Positions 20,343-34,300 of a stretch of DNA of 64,000 bases are shown here, one piece after another. The notes under the pieces were generated by a model. The model saw nothing but the letters and a program-made list of their open reading frames with translations, was not told the origin of the DNA and made no database searches. The DNA is from Periplaneta americana (Eukaryota; Arthropoda; Insecta; Blattodea; Blattidae). The translations under genes were made by a program, and so were the position numbers. Position 1 is the first letter of the stretch; each line of letters opens with the position of its first letter. The stretch is taken from assembly GCF_040183065.1 (NCBI RefSeq), contig NC_091132.1, positions 157,640,102-157,704,101 on the forward strand. The letters are read 5' to 3'.

Positions 20343-21614
20343 CACTCCTGATTTCTATAGACGTGACGCAATAGCTACCACGTAACATAGGGTGGGGGAG
20401 TCGTTAGAGAAGCTGACGTAAGGATCACAAGAAGAAACGCCGGAATATGTAAAGGCTGGTTCACAATAAACCGGAAACTAGAATCGTTACGAAAACGATA
20501 AATTGTTGAAATGTGTACATTTAAATGTGAGCATTCACAATTAACGAAAAGCTTGCCGGAGTCCGGGATCGGGAACAGAGAGTTAGCCAAGTTTCAACTT
20601 TGGCGTTCACGTTTCCGATCACAGCCCACTAGATTCATTCTATTGCCATCTAAAAGCTCTTTTGTAGCAAGAAGACCGTGACATAACCTACGCATTGCAT
20701 GGCTTGCAATCCACTGTGGTATACATCTACTTGTCCTAGAGGTATGTATTTAATTCTTAGCATATTGCTGTAAAAAAGGGGTACAGGTACATATTTATAT
20801 TTTAAAACGTGTAATTAATTATTCCATAATTCTCTTTGTATTACATTCTTACCAGTTTGAAATTTCGTATAAATATTAATTATTCCGTAAGGTTCAAATT
20901 ATCTATTACATGTATTCTCTTTGTGTTACACGCTTACCAGTTTGAAATTGGGGATAAATTTCTATTGTATGCAGTTTTTATTATTATTACGATTATTTTC
21001 TATTTTATTTTTCAGAACGGTAAATATTATTCATGTTTGTTTCTTATATTCTAAAAATGATGCCATATCAATTATTAGGGACCACGGCGATATTAAATTG
21101 TACCTCAGATTTGACATAGAACCTCACAGTGATTCCGTTCGAATCAGCAGATCACATGTGAAACTTTGTGATAAACTATGTCGTGAATCGTACGGCTTGT
21201 TTTGTAAAACAATTACTGTAACTTTTCCATAGACTTACATGCTCATCTACACTTTCCTTTGTTTTTGTGTTAATTAGTGCTGTATATGTTCGCGCTCGCA
21301 TACATAGAAATACTCAGTCTACGCAGATGTAGAATGTGGCGTATACTGGTTAAAAGGTTTGGGCTACCGCTGACCCTATTATTACACAAAATATATCTAA
21401 CAATTACTTTAATTTTAATTATTGTGGTAAAACTAATAATACAACATTATTACATTATGTTATATTATAAACTTTTTCTTTTGTAATTTCCTTGGGCTAC
21501 TGCCGGTAGCCCGCAAAATACGCCCCTCGGGCTGAATTATTACTTACCAAACCAGTAAGTCTATCCGAATCGCTCACATTCTGCCAGTTTAAATAATTTA
21601 ATTTCGTTTTTCAG
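20343..21614. other. Upstream region of ZF-B
   Basis: No gene is supported before the ZF-B acceptor. At 20455-20640 there is a stretch with TTCACAATAAACCGG and a partly repeated TTCACAATTAACGAAAAG that looks like a dispersed MITE-type repeat, with ends not defined. Confidence 0.35.
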
Positions 21615-21618
21615 TCTA

Positions 21619-21714
21619 ATGGATGACTTGATGAAGATGGAACCTGACTCCGACCCACTTGCTATAGAAACAAGTGATAACGCTGATACAGAAGAGGGGA
21701 AGCTTTTATCTGAG
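21619..21714 (+). CDS. ZF-B exon 1
   Basis: 32 codons from ATG (21619-21621): MDDLMKMEPDSDPLAIETSD and on to KLLSE. An acceptor (TTTTTCAG, exon from 21615) lies just before the start. The donor is GAG/GTATAT, weaker than the others. Confidence 0.8.
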
Positions 21715-24700
21715 GTATATTGAGAGCAATTACTTTTTTTTTTTCTTCTAAATTCTTCATTTATAACTGGGGAGGTTATACCAAAGTAACAAAATATTTT
21801 TCTTGAACGTGGTGAAAGACAATAAACGAAGTTGAAACTTGTGAATGTGATATGCCAATCGTAAATATATAATTTTATTTCACATTAAAACACATATTTT
21901 TACAAACAAGTTATGTGAATACGTATCTTCAGGAGAACTATTATAAATATATGTAGATCTGGGGATTTTTGTAATTCCATCGATTTTTAGAATAACTCTG
22001 AAGCATTTTAAAACTGAATCAGTTATATCTTTTAGCTATAACATTAACATTTGTTTTGTATTCTGAATCCTTGTGGTCATCTGTAGACGTCGGCCAGATG
22101 TCTCAATTATGGAATAAGTTACTATAGTGTATTGTGTATATGTGATATATTTTTCTTGTTATCTGTCCAATATGTATGGTGTTAAGTAACAGTACATATT
22201 GCATCAAGTTCAGATAACTGCTAAACAGCATATCAATGTTATTGAAGGGTCAATGAACGTGAACAAGAACGAGGGATCTTGCAACATATAATTTCTAGAA
22301 GTGTTTATTTTTGCTCAAGCTGGCTTCATTCGGCTTCATTTGAAATACACAACCGACAAGAGCTCAGGTATAGGTAAACGTTATTTTGTCAACTCTGTTG
22401 TAAATCAGCAAGTCAAGATCAGTGCTCTCAGGTAAGCCATTATCTGTGTGGAAACAACAACTTTCAGATCCGAATCCTCCCAAACTTCGCAAGTCTGTCA
22501 ACTTCCTGGATGAGCCAGTATTTGCTGTTTCAATTTCTTGGTTTATCCATATGGTTTCCTGAACAAATTTGTAGTTTAGGAAGTATGACAGTGTTTGATC
22601 TACAACTGTAGCATTCACTGCCTCATTAAATTTTCCATGAGCTCAAGCTTTTAATCTTCGTCCATTATTGTTTTTATCGTTTGTTAATGATATCGTGAAT
22701 TGTGTACAACATTCTAAAATTTTATTATTTGCCGATGATATTAATTCGATAAAGAAATTAAACCTATATCTGATTTTAAGGTACTTAAAAAAATATTACA
22801 AACTTACATATTTTGGGTGTTAATACTAATTGCTATTTAATATTAAGAAGTGTATACTTATGACATTTTCAAAATTCAAAAGCACAAATATTCATATAAA
22901 ATAGAGCCAAAGTTTTACCTGCAGAAACATAAAGATTTAGGTATATTATTTAGCATAAATTATAGATTTCATAGTCATATTATTAATGTTATAATTTTGT
23001 ACTACAAAAGTTTAAGTTTTGTTATGAGAAATCTTGTAAATTTAAAATCAAAACTATAATAATTTAGTATAATTCCATTGTTGGATATAAATTAGAGTAT
23101 GCTGCTGTTATCTGGAAGCCAGTTACTAACAAATATTTTCTGTTACTAGAAAAAAATACAAAATAAATTTCTAAACTGGTTATATTATCGATTTTGTAAT
23201 AATTATCCTACTTGTGAGAGTTATGCTAGAATGCTTCAACATTTCTATTTTACTAGTTTGCAAATTAGACGAAATTCCCAATCTTTAAACATTCTTTATA
23301 AAATTAGTAACAATAAATGATACTGTGTTGCTTTATTTTATTATATAACATATGCACGCAAGCATAATACAAAATTTCGAAATTTATTTTTCATACCAAA
23401 GGCAAATACTGAATCGCACAAAAATTCCACAGATATCCAAATGTTACAATTATACAACAAGTTATATCTTCATTCGAATGTTGATATTTTCAATATGAAT
23501 TTTTCAATATAGAGAATAATTTTTCATATTTTCCAAAATATGTTTTTAGTTAATTTGAAGCTACTTTCACACCTTGATTTCATTTTATTTTCTTTCTCTC
23601 TGTTATATTTTCCTTTCGTTCTTAATAAGGAAATGTTTTCTTTTCCATGTTTATGTTTATAAATTAGTTTGTCAGTCTTGAACTTTGTAATTGGGCTTTG
23701 CCTGTTATATTCAATAACAAATGAATAAATAAGTTCAAGCTGCTTCTGTTTCGTCGGCGATGACAAACTACTGCCATCTTGAAGGCTGTAACACTATGAC
23801 TGACACAGTCTGATCCGTAGCGCTACCTACTCTGTGTTTCTTTGAGTTGTTTTATATAAGCAGGAGTTCTTGAATCCTAATCGGGCCTCTTAGATCATTT
23901 ACTGGGCATTGCTACTGCTTTTTGAGTTGGATAGTCTTTTTGGAGGGTTTTTAACTCTTCGTTAGGCGTGTTCTTTTTTGTGATATGGTTAAATGTAAGT
24001 TAATTTATTAAGTTTAATTTTAAATCTTGCGTTAAGTATAATACAGTGAAACCTCTCTATAACGGACACCATAGGGACTGCAAAAAGTGTCCGTTATGGA
24101 GAGGTGTCCGCATAAGAGAGGTTTTTAAGGAAAAAGCTTTTATAATATAAAACTGTTATAGTAAGGACATTATCAATATACTCTTATATAAAACTAACTA
24201 TTGAATTGAATGCTGAAATCAAAATTGTAATACATGCTCTATTAAGTTTATAGTAATTATTATACACTAGTATTGTACTCACATGAAAAACAGGAATTCC
24301 AGCTTCTATGTACATTTAACACATAAACACATCGGCACATACACTGATAACATTTAAAACACAATACAGTATTTCACATTCACTTCTTTAAAAAAACTTG
24401 CAATGTTTGTTTGTTTGTTTGTTTGGTACATTTTGGTTTCACAGTAATGCTCTCATTATGTATGATTAAGTCTTGTACCACTCTCAATCCGTTTTCATCT
24501 TCCTTTGCACTGTAGAACTGCTTTAACCGCTTAACACAATCCAGCGCTTCACTATAAGACACTATTGGTGGAACATCACTGCTGTTGACAATTTCTACAT
24601 CACCACCAACATAATCGTCGTCATCACTGTCATGGTTGTCATCGTCACCATTTTCATTTTCCTGAATGGACTGAAGGATCATTTTTGCATCTTCACTAGA

Positions 24701-27700
24701 ACATTCAGTTAGAATATCCAGATCGATGCAAACATAATCATTCACACCGATGGTGTATCCTGGACTATTTATGAGGTTCTGTGTGGTGTTCATTTCGTCA
24801 GAAATATCTGACTCCACATTCATTTCAGCATTACCAGCAGGGAAACCAGCTTTCCGAAAGCAACTCTGAATTGTTGTTGTTGAAACTTGTTTCCATGAAT
24901 TTGTTATCCAACAAATTGCTTGGAAAACATTCAGTTCTTTCGTAAGACTTTGAAGTGATGTTCCATCTTCATCAAGTCTTGAAACAATGTGCTTCAATAC
25001 TAACTGTCTGTATTTCACTTTAAAGTTTTGGATCACTCCTTGGTCTAATGGTTGAGAGAGGGATGTGACATTGGGTGGGAAAAACATGAACTTGACATTG
25101 TTCAATTTGATGTCTGGATGTGAAGTGGCGTTATCTAGAAACAGCAACACTTTTCTATTTTGACGCATCATTTTCCTATCCAGTTGTTCCAGCCATTCCG
25201 TCATTATCTCTCTCGTCATCCATACTGTTCTGTTCGCTTTCCAATCCACGCCGAACTTCGTTACATCCATGTTCTTAAAACAACGTGGTTTTAACGACTT
25301 GCCTATGACGAGGGGTTTCTCACGTTCTCCACTCATACTTGCGCAAAACAGTATGGTTAGTCGTTCCTTAGCCACTTTACCTCCAGCACAAGGTTGTCCT
25401 TTGAAACACAGTTTTATCGGGTAAAGCACGAAAGAACAACCCTGTCTCATCAGCATTAAAAATGTTCTCAGGAGAATAACCACTGATGAGTGAAGGCAAC
25501 TTTCCCTCCCAGCTGGTAACAGTCTCCATATCAACACTAGACGATTCCCCACAAATAGACCTGAATTTAATGTCATGACGCTTTGTGAATTTTTCAAGCC
25601 AGCCATTCGAAGCTTTGAATTCGGAATCACCCAATTCAGCTGCGAATTCTAACACTTTGGTTTCAATCATTGGTTCCGATACAGGAACATTTTGACTTCT
25701 GATTCTGCTGAACCACTCTATGACAGCCTTGTTAATAAGGGCACCACTCCCACTTTGAAACTGTCGGATGCGCTGCTCATTGCCATTAAGGTGTCAATCC
25801 CTGAGAAGCTCGTCTTGTTTCTTCACAATTTCTGCTGCCTGTGTTTTCCCTATCTTGAACACTTCCGATAGTTTTCTTACTCTGCACTCTTCACGCCTAT
25901 GATAGTCGATCATGTCTACCTTTTCTTTTAAAGTCAAAGATTTACACGGAGCCATCACAAACACGTACTTGCCAATTCGTTTGTTGCTGCAGACTATAAA
26001 AAACGAGGTAAGGGATTTTTCAACCACTAGTGTGACCTTGGCACACTTTGTTTAGTCCTATTAAGATCGGTTTTCACCAACCTTACAAGAAAAACAGAGT
26101 CAAATATTTTTGTCTCTCTTTACTAGAAAAATACGATCCCTCTGTCAAGTTACTGTATTCCTCACACATAATAGCAGTCGGTCCCGTTAGGTTTGCGGAC
26201 TATGAGAGGGGTGAGAGTCAAGCCTCCTGAGAAGCCTGAGTGAAAGTACTGTGGTACAGGCTGCTTCAAAAATACGTTTACTCATAATACGTTATGTTCC
26301 AATGTACATTTATTCCAATATTTTTTAAACAGTGTCCATTAAGAGAGGTTTTGATCGTCATTTTTGGTACATATTTTGTGTCCGTGTCCGTAATAGAGGG
26401 TGTCCGTCTTAAAGAGGTTAATTAATGTGGAGTTTCGATATATTGACCTACGGACCGATAAAATCGTCCGTTAAGAAGAAGTGTCCGCTATAAGGAGGTG
26501 TCCGTTTAGGGAGGTTTCACTGTACAATATACCATAACTGATAACCACATCTTTTGAATTACATAACACAGTTAAATACAACATTTATGATTGATTGAAT
26601 TGGATTCGTAATATATTTCATAATCAACACACTTGAACAACTTCTCGTCTGCAAATAGTAGTCGCATCGTAGTCAATTAAATGACTTTGATATGATTGGT
26701 TGTAATTTAGTCTTATTCTGTTTTTGTAAAAATGTGCATATTTAATAATTCTAGACATATAAATAGTAGTCCATAACCATTTTTTCAGGTACGTAACACA
26801 TTCAAACACAATTTTTGCATTCTGTTTAAATTATTATAATATAGTAATATAAGTTTTATACGCATTTTATTTACAGTATTCAAGTACATTTATTTTAGCG
26901 TAATATGATATGGTTACTTAACTTAATTCCGATCAAATGTACGTATTTGAAATTATGATTTAAATTTGTACAATTAAGTATTTCACCTTTTTTTTATGTT
27001 TTTAATATCGACATCAACAATATATATTTTGATATAATGTAAAAATCTTCACTACAGTTTTGATTCAATGTCTCTAATGATCAATGTCTAAAGATGCCAT
27101 ACCGAATGGCGAAAACATTAACAATTTTTAATATATAATATAAATTTATAATTGCATAATTTGCATTGAAATAAGTCATATGATTGAATAAAATTCTTGT
27201 TTAATTAATACATTTCGGCCTCTATGTTGCGTTGCAAGTTTTTGAAAATCATACACGTGCATTCGTTGACGTCAGTATTAATAATGGTGTGGACGGACCT
27301 TATAAATAGCCCCGGATCTTTTGTGTAGGTCTACAAGTTTATATCTTGTGTTGCTCATTTAATAATTTTCTTTATTTTGCAGGAAGGAAATTTATTAGAC
27401 TTCCATTTCACTGCAATAAAAACAGAATGTATGGACCACAGATATGAAGTGAAATCAGAGATGACATATGAGGAAGCTGCAGTGTCAGTAGACTTTCCCA
27501 TCGTGAAGAGTGAAGCTGAGGTGAGTGCAGTTTATGAAGTGTGCTGGTCGCTAGTTCTCTCTCTGTTATTTACTGACTACAGGCAGGTGACCAGGGAATA
27601 TGATGATGGTTGCTTTCATCCTTTAAATTTCTTCATTCTCTAGTCAGTCGTAAAACTTCTCTACTTCAATTTTGTCGTAGACCCTGCAGTCTTCAGTGTT

Positions 27701-28932
27701 CCGTAAACCATAATAATTTTGTTGTTTACATCGCCACTGATAAAATTTTTAACACTTCGAGTTTTAGTTTAATTTAATTTGCCGTAGTCCACAAATGCCT
27801 GATAGATCCTCACATTCTTCATAACACTTTTCCATTACCGCCTTTACCTATGCATTGGATCAGTTGCCAATATCTATCTGGTTCTCACCTGTGAGCATCT
27901 CGGAATGTGCTACCAGACTCATGCTGGGTTGCAAGAAAGCAGAGCTATAAATAACATATTCCTCCTTTAGTTAGTTAGTGGACCTTTAAAGTTAGTGGAT
28001 TGCAGAACAGCAATGTAACAGCTTTGGATTTCACAAGTGACGTAATGGGACGTGAATGAATAAAAAGTGAACATCGGCTGCTAGACTGATGTGAGGCATT
28101 GCTTTTGTTGTTGTCAAAATTTGCATTAAATATAGATTAATACGAACCAGAAAGAAATATGGAACTGAATGGATGTCATTTGGAATACGTTTTGAAGGAG
28201 AAGCAATTGAAAGTTTGAAATGCTTAGCACTCAAAGCTTAACTGTGATTTTCCGATCATTACTGGACAATGACTATCAGTGTTAATGCCATATAACTCTC
28301 TATGTGCATTCTATTTGTCTTAAGCTATGCATTGGCAGTCTTGGTTCATTTTCGACGAGAAATTGACATCCATTATTCTTGCAGTGAACTCTTCAAATAT
28401 GACAAATGTTTTATTAGAAATAGCGCATGAGTGCATTAATTTGATATAAAATAGAAAGGCAGTCTACAGGGCAGATAAATTCTTCCTGAGACGAAATAGA
28501 GCCTGTGATAAGGAAATAAATAATAACTTCGCTATTGTTGCAATGCGATTTTCATTGCCTGAACGTGTGTATATGTTTACTACGTACATAAATAGAGAAA
28601 ATCTTGACCGAGAACACGACAGAACTTCCGTAACAAATTTCCAAATAGCCCCGTGCCTTATGCCACTACAAGAAGGTTATCCAAAATAATCGGACAGACA
28701 GGTTCAGTAAATGATCGTAAAATACAAGGAGGAGACATGTTCTTCCAAAGGAAAAATTACACGAGGTAGAACAGAGACCAGAGCGCAGCCCGCAAAAATA
28801 AGGTTTATACGAAAAACCCGCATACATATTTTGTTATTATTATTTTAAGTGTTACTAGCATTATATGTTACTAATATTTATATTATTTATGTGATGCATG
28901 TAACCTATAAGATAAAACATTATAATAGATAA

Positions 28933-28977
<45 letters not shown>

Positions 28978-29547
28978 TATAGATCACTTTCTTAATTAAT
29001 AACAGTGCATACCTCCAATTAAAGATTTCTTACCATCGCCACAGATACACTTGATTGTACTTGTCACTATCTCTGTCACTAGGGAGTTATTGAAATTTAT
29101 ATTTTCCCCGCCATTCATAAAATATTTTGATATGATACCTCTTGCACAAAACGGGAGATCTATAACTGAAACTTGATTAATATATTTCAGTATTATTTTG
29201 TATTAATCCTGGTAATAAGGAACAGTTTGACTCGTAGACATTTTGTTTTTCACCATTAACTTTCCATGATTGTATGAGAAGATTCGAACAGAATGGCAGT
29301 TACGTAGACCTTCGGCTCCCCTCTTACTACCAATAATGCATAACACAATGTCAGTATGGCGGTTGCTGTCGTCTGCGATACAACGAACTTTTCTGTTGAT
29401 TTTCGAGTTCGTCATTTTTTTTTCTGGTTATTATGTGCTTACTTAAGTTGTGTCAACTCTCGCTAAGTGGTTTTATATTTTATTTTATCCGTCTTAGTAT
29501 TTATTTTATTATTGTAAATATTTTTGTTTTATTATTATTATTATTAC

Positions 29548-29611
<64 letters not shown>

Positions 29612-30014
29612 GTCCCGTCGCTCTAATTTCCTTCAGCCAATCGCGTTGCAGGTCGGCTACATTTAAACGTGTGCGTATTGTGGTTCGCTGATTCACTGAT
29701 TCATATCTTAAGGCTCGATAAATAATATAATCGCCCGCCATTTTAGCTCTTTCGTTGGCGTTCGCAGAAAGCACACGAAGACGTTATTTGCCGCTCAATT
29801 ATTTGCTGAATTACATTGCGTTTGATTTATTATCATAGGAGCTACGACATGATAATGTTTAATGGTGTGGCAAATAGATTCCTCGTATGGTAGCTCGGCA
29901 ACGTAAGAACAAAAATGGCGAACGATACTACCTACCTAGACTTTATAGAGCCTTCACGTTCTAAGACGTAAGCAAAGAGGCGGAGTCACGCCGGAAATAA
30001 CAGCGTCGGGACTA

Positions 30015-30046
<32 letters not shown>

Positions 30047-30119
30047 TATTATTATTATTATTATTAGTAATGAATTAATTTGTATTACTATCTTTGTATC
30101 ATCTCCATCACGGATATTC

Positions 30120-30176
<57 letters not shown>

Positions 30177-31258
30177 TACTACTATTAATGAATTAATTTG
30201 TATTACTATCTTTGTATCATCTCCGTCACGGATTTTCTATTATTATTATTATTATTATTATTTTATTACTATTATTTCTAACATCAACATTATTATTGAT
30301 CTCTGTAAAATTTATGTAGACTACTGGACTGTACCCGAGCACGAGTATATGCTCATTTCGAGTATATATTCATATGTATCATTTCAAATGAAAATTGTGA
30401 ATAAAGTTGAATTTGAAATTTGAATAAATTTGCTTAAAGACTATATGGGAGCTGAAATCGAGTCAATCAGTGAAGCAGAACTTCTTAAAGTAATTAACAA
30501 TCTCATAAGAAGATGTGAACAGTGTGTAGCAGTTGATGGGGGACATTTTTCAGTACTTACTTATGTAAACTTTGAAATGTTTGTTATCGGTTGTAATAAC
30601 TGTAAATGGCTAAAATACAATAATTTGAGTAATAATATGGGACAAGGAGACGTTTGTTGCACTATAAATTCTAAGAAAAAAGAGGTCAGAGTTATCCTTC
30701 CGATAGATCCAGGAAGGTGAGTTTATAAAATATAATATATACTTTATGAAAATAATATATAAACCTTATGCATTTCGTATTTCAATAGTGGAAGGAAGGT
30801 GTTAATTTTTCAAAAGAACACGATATCAAAAGTACAATACATTTTATCGTCTGCTAGGAAAAGAGACTGTGATGCGATAGTAGCGATCCTGGTGGCTAGC
30901 AACTATATGGATGCATATTTCAGCTGTCTATGTTTGCATATTTAGTAAGTATTGAGCTTCGCAACTGTATATACTAAACTGTGATAATAGTTGAATACAA
31001 AGTGGTAAATTCCATCAAAGGAAGGGGTTGCAAACTCGTATTTTCAGCAAAATTTGTGAAGATATGGATTCGTTATATGAAAATACTCTTTATCGCACGG
31101 AAGATGGCTTTCTTAGGGTAACGTGTTGAAACGAGTTTTATAGTTAAGAACAGAACTTTTAATATACAAGACGAGAAATCGGAAATTATGGAAACCTATT
31201 TTCCAGTTGAAGAATGTGATCCCAAAGCTCACTCAGTGCATTTGGCCATTTTTTCTTA

Positions 31259-31304
<46 letters not shown>

Positions 31305-31307
31305 GTA

Positions 31308-31344
<37 letters not shown>

Positions 31345-34300
31345 GATTTCTGTCATAATTTAGGCTTCTTTTCATCCATAACAACGCCAATTCTTGCCTA
31401 AAAGTTTGTGTTATTGTTTGTATCACTTGAAAAGAAGCTCGATCTCTAGACCTGTGGATTAAAACGATTAACCCAGTCCTTTCATAAAATTGTCCTGAAC
31501 ACGTTTTGAATAATAGTGTGCAATGCCAAGATGTTAACATTATAACAGCCAGAGATAAAATTAACGGGTTTACAGAGAAACTTGATTTCTGGTCAATATA
31601 ATTTGACACAAATATATTTGATTTATTCCAGTGTATTACAGAGCTCATGGAAAATTTCGCTACATGTGATAGACAAATACTGTGTTTTTACAGACATGCA
31701 ACCAAGTTTGCACGATTTTAATCAACAACTTCATGAGTACTTTCTGGAAGAAACTCAAAAGAAGACTATCACAAAGATGATGAATCCGATTTTAGGCAGT
31801 TGCGTCCAACTGGTTGAAATTCCAGAAACTATGAAGGAAAATCTCATTTAAATATATATCTAGAAATGGAATGTTTAAATTATACTTTTTTTTTTGGAAC
31901 ATAGACCAATTCTGGATAAAAAAAATGCAAGAATACCTCGAGCTTGCAAAAAATATAAATTTTTTTTTTATTTTTAATATATGCAACCTTGTATTTATGC
32001 GAAATGGTTTTCTCGTCTATGTTCACCATCAAAACAAAAGTGAGAAAATTCCTTAAATTTCAAATGATTTCACTGTGAGTTTGGAATGCTGTGTCCAGAT
32101 TTGAGAAGCTACTTTCTGAAAAACAGGCACATTTGATCGCATTTATTTATATTTTACTTTATAACTACAGAAACATTTTTATTATGTGCAATATTGTTTA
32201 TGTTTATGTTTCTAAATACGAAACAGATGTTAATAAGAAACGTTTTTACTTATTTTGTAAATCATCTCGCTATCATTCTCAAGGGGTCGCGATCCACACT
32301 TTGGGAACCGCTGGTTTAGAGAAACGTAAAATTAGAAGCTTCAATTTGCTAGTCTACATTAATTACTACAAAATAAAGATAAAGTGTTTATATTTTCTTT
32401 AACTCATTACGGGTAGACTTCAACTTAGTTAAGAGTCTAGAGAAAGTTCCAAGTTGACGAAATGCTTGAACGAATATTCTAACCAGTTTTCATCTCGAAA
32501 TAATTAATGATCTTTATGTTTATAGAAATAGAACCTATATGTACTGCAGCTTTAGTACAGTAGTATAGTTCATAATTTTTCCTTTACCCGGGAATGTTAA
32601 AAATTGTGCCCATACAATGAAATAGTATTAGACATTGTCAGATTATGGTGGATTCCGTAAAATTCATCTGCCACTGTGGAGTAGCAGTTAGCATATCTGA
32701 CCGTAAAATGAGTGGGTCTGGATTTATATACTGGTCGAGACAAGTTACCTGCTTCAATTTTTTTCCTCAGTTATCTCTCAACCCATTAGATGCAAATGCT
32801 CGGTATCTTCCGGTACTGAACCCCGGACTCATATTGCTAGCATTCTCACCTTCATTTCTCTCAGACGCTGTATAACCATTACAGTTTATAAAGTGTCGTA
32901 AAATAAACAACTTAAAAACCCACCAAATTCGTGACTAGAAATTGAATTCTTCCTTGATAGATAATATCTCCTACAGTACAGTAGTTTACTACTAGTTGTT
33001 CCATTACAGCTATTTTCTACGATACATTTCTGGACATGGGTTCCTAATCAAAACTTTATTTACTTAGTCCCCTCTACAACCCCTTGAAGTTTGTAATAGG
33101 AATTCTCAAACACTCTGTATTGATGATCTGTGACAGTTTCGCAAAGTAACCATTTTTGTGAATAAAGATGTAATATTTTATTGCATTCTGCTAATTAATG
33201 TAGCCTATGTTCAAAATATTGAGAAACAACACTTATCCAACGGCTTTTATATTTCTTTTGTCGGAAAATAGATGTTGCCTAGGGACGAAATCTACTGAAA
33301 ATCTTAGACTTATTCTACTTAACCGCACATATTTATTCTACTTAACCACCGCATATATTTTTTTCGGCTTCAAAGTATTACGCAAGAGTAGCTGTGTGGT
33401 TTTCTATTTTTCTTGAAAATTTCACTTTTTTGGACGTGTGGGGTTTCACAACATTCCCATTCAATTTTACACATACATTGCATTATAATTATTTTGTATC
33501 AATAAATTTTACATTTCTATTATAAACTTTAAATACAAATACAAAAATTCTGTTACTTCAATTAGTGAATAATATGTAATTTGTTTCTCTTCTCAATCTT
33601 TTTGCAACATGCGTCATTTCACCATTCATCAAGTTATCATTCCCCCGTTTGTTGACAAAAAATAATGCATTTAAAATATTTAATATTTTACTTTATATGT
33701 TAATGCATATACATTAATCTCATTTATTTGTACATTATAGTACTAGTTCCCTCCTAAAATTTTTCCGCGCTCTTTGGAAACTACAACTTTCGATTGTATG
33801 AGTGTCGCGGTAGTATAGATGACACTTTTATTTTGCCACATTTTGAAAAAGCTTCAATAGCGCTGTTTTATAAGGAAAAGAAGTAGGCCTACACCATGAA
33901 ATATCTGCCCCAAGAATAGTCATCTGTTAACTAAACTTCTACTGGCCTAATACGACTTATATGCACTTCTGTGGCATATAGAATCGATGCACTTTTGTTA
34001 ATGTAAATTGTGCTATATTTCTTTTATTTGCTCTGCGTTAGGAAGAGCAGAGTGACTTGGACGCAGTGAATGAGGAGCCAAGGGTGGAAGGAGCAGCAGA
34101 GGACAACCAGATTTTCACGGAATGGTGAGTTAGGTGTGCGAGTTTATGTAGAGAGTTCATTGCTTTTAAAACTTCCTTTTCGGTAACTGGCTAGAAGCAC
34201 CTTCAGAAGGGCTGTAACTCTGAACTAGACCAACAGATAGCATGCGTGTATGTGTAGGCATGCGCTTTGCATGTGCATTTGTTTTCCATTGTATAAATAT

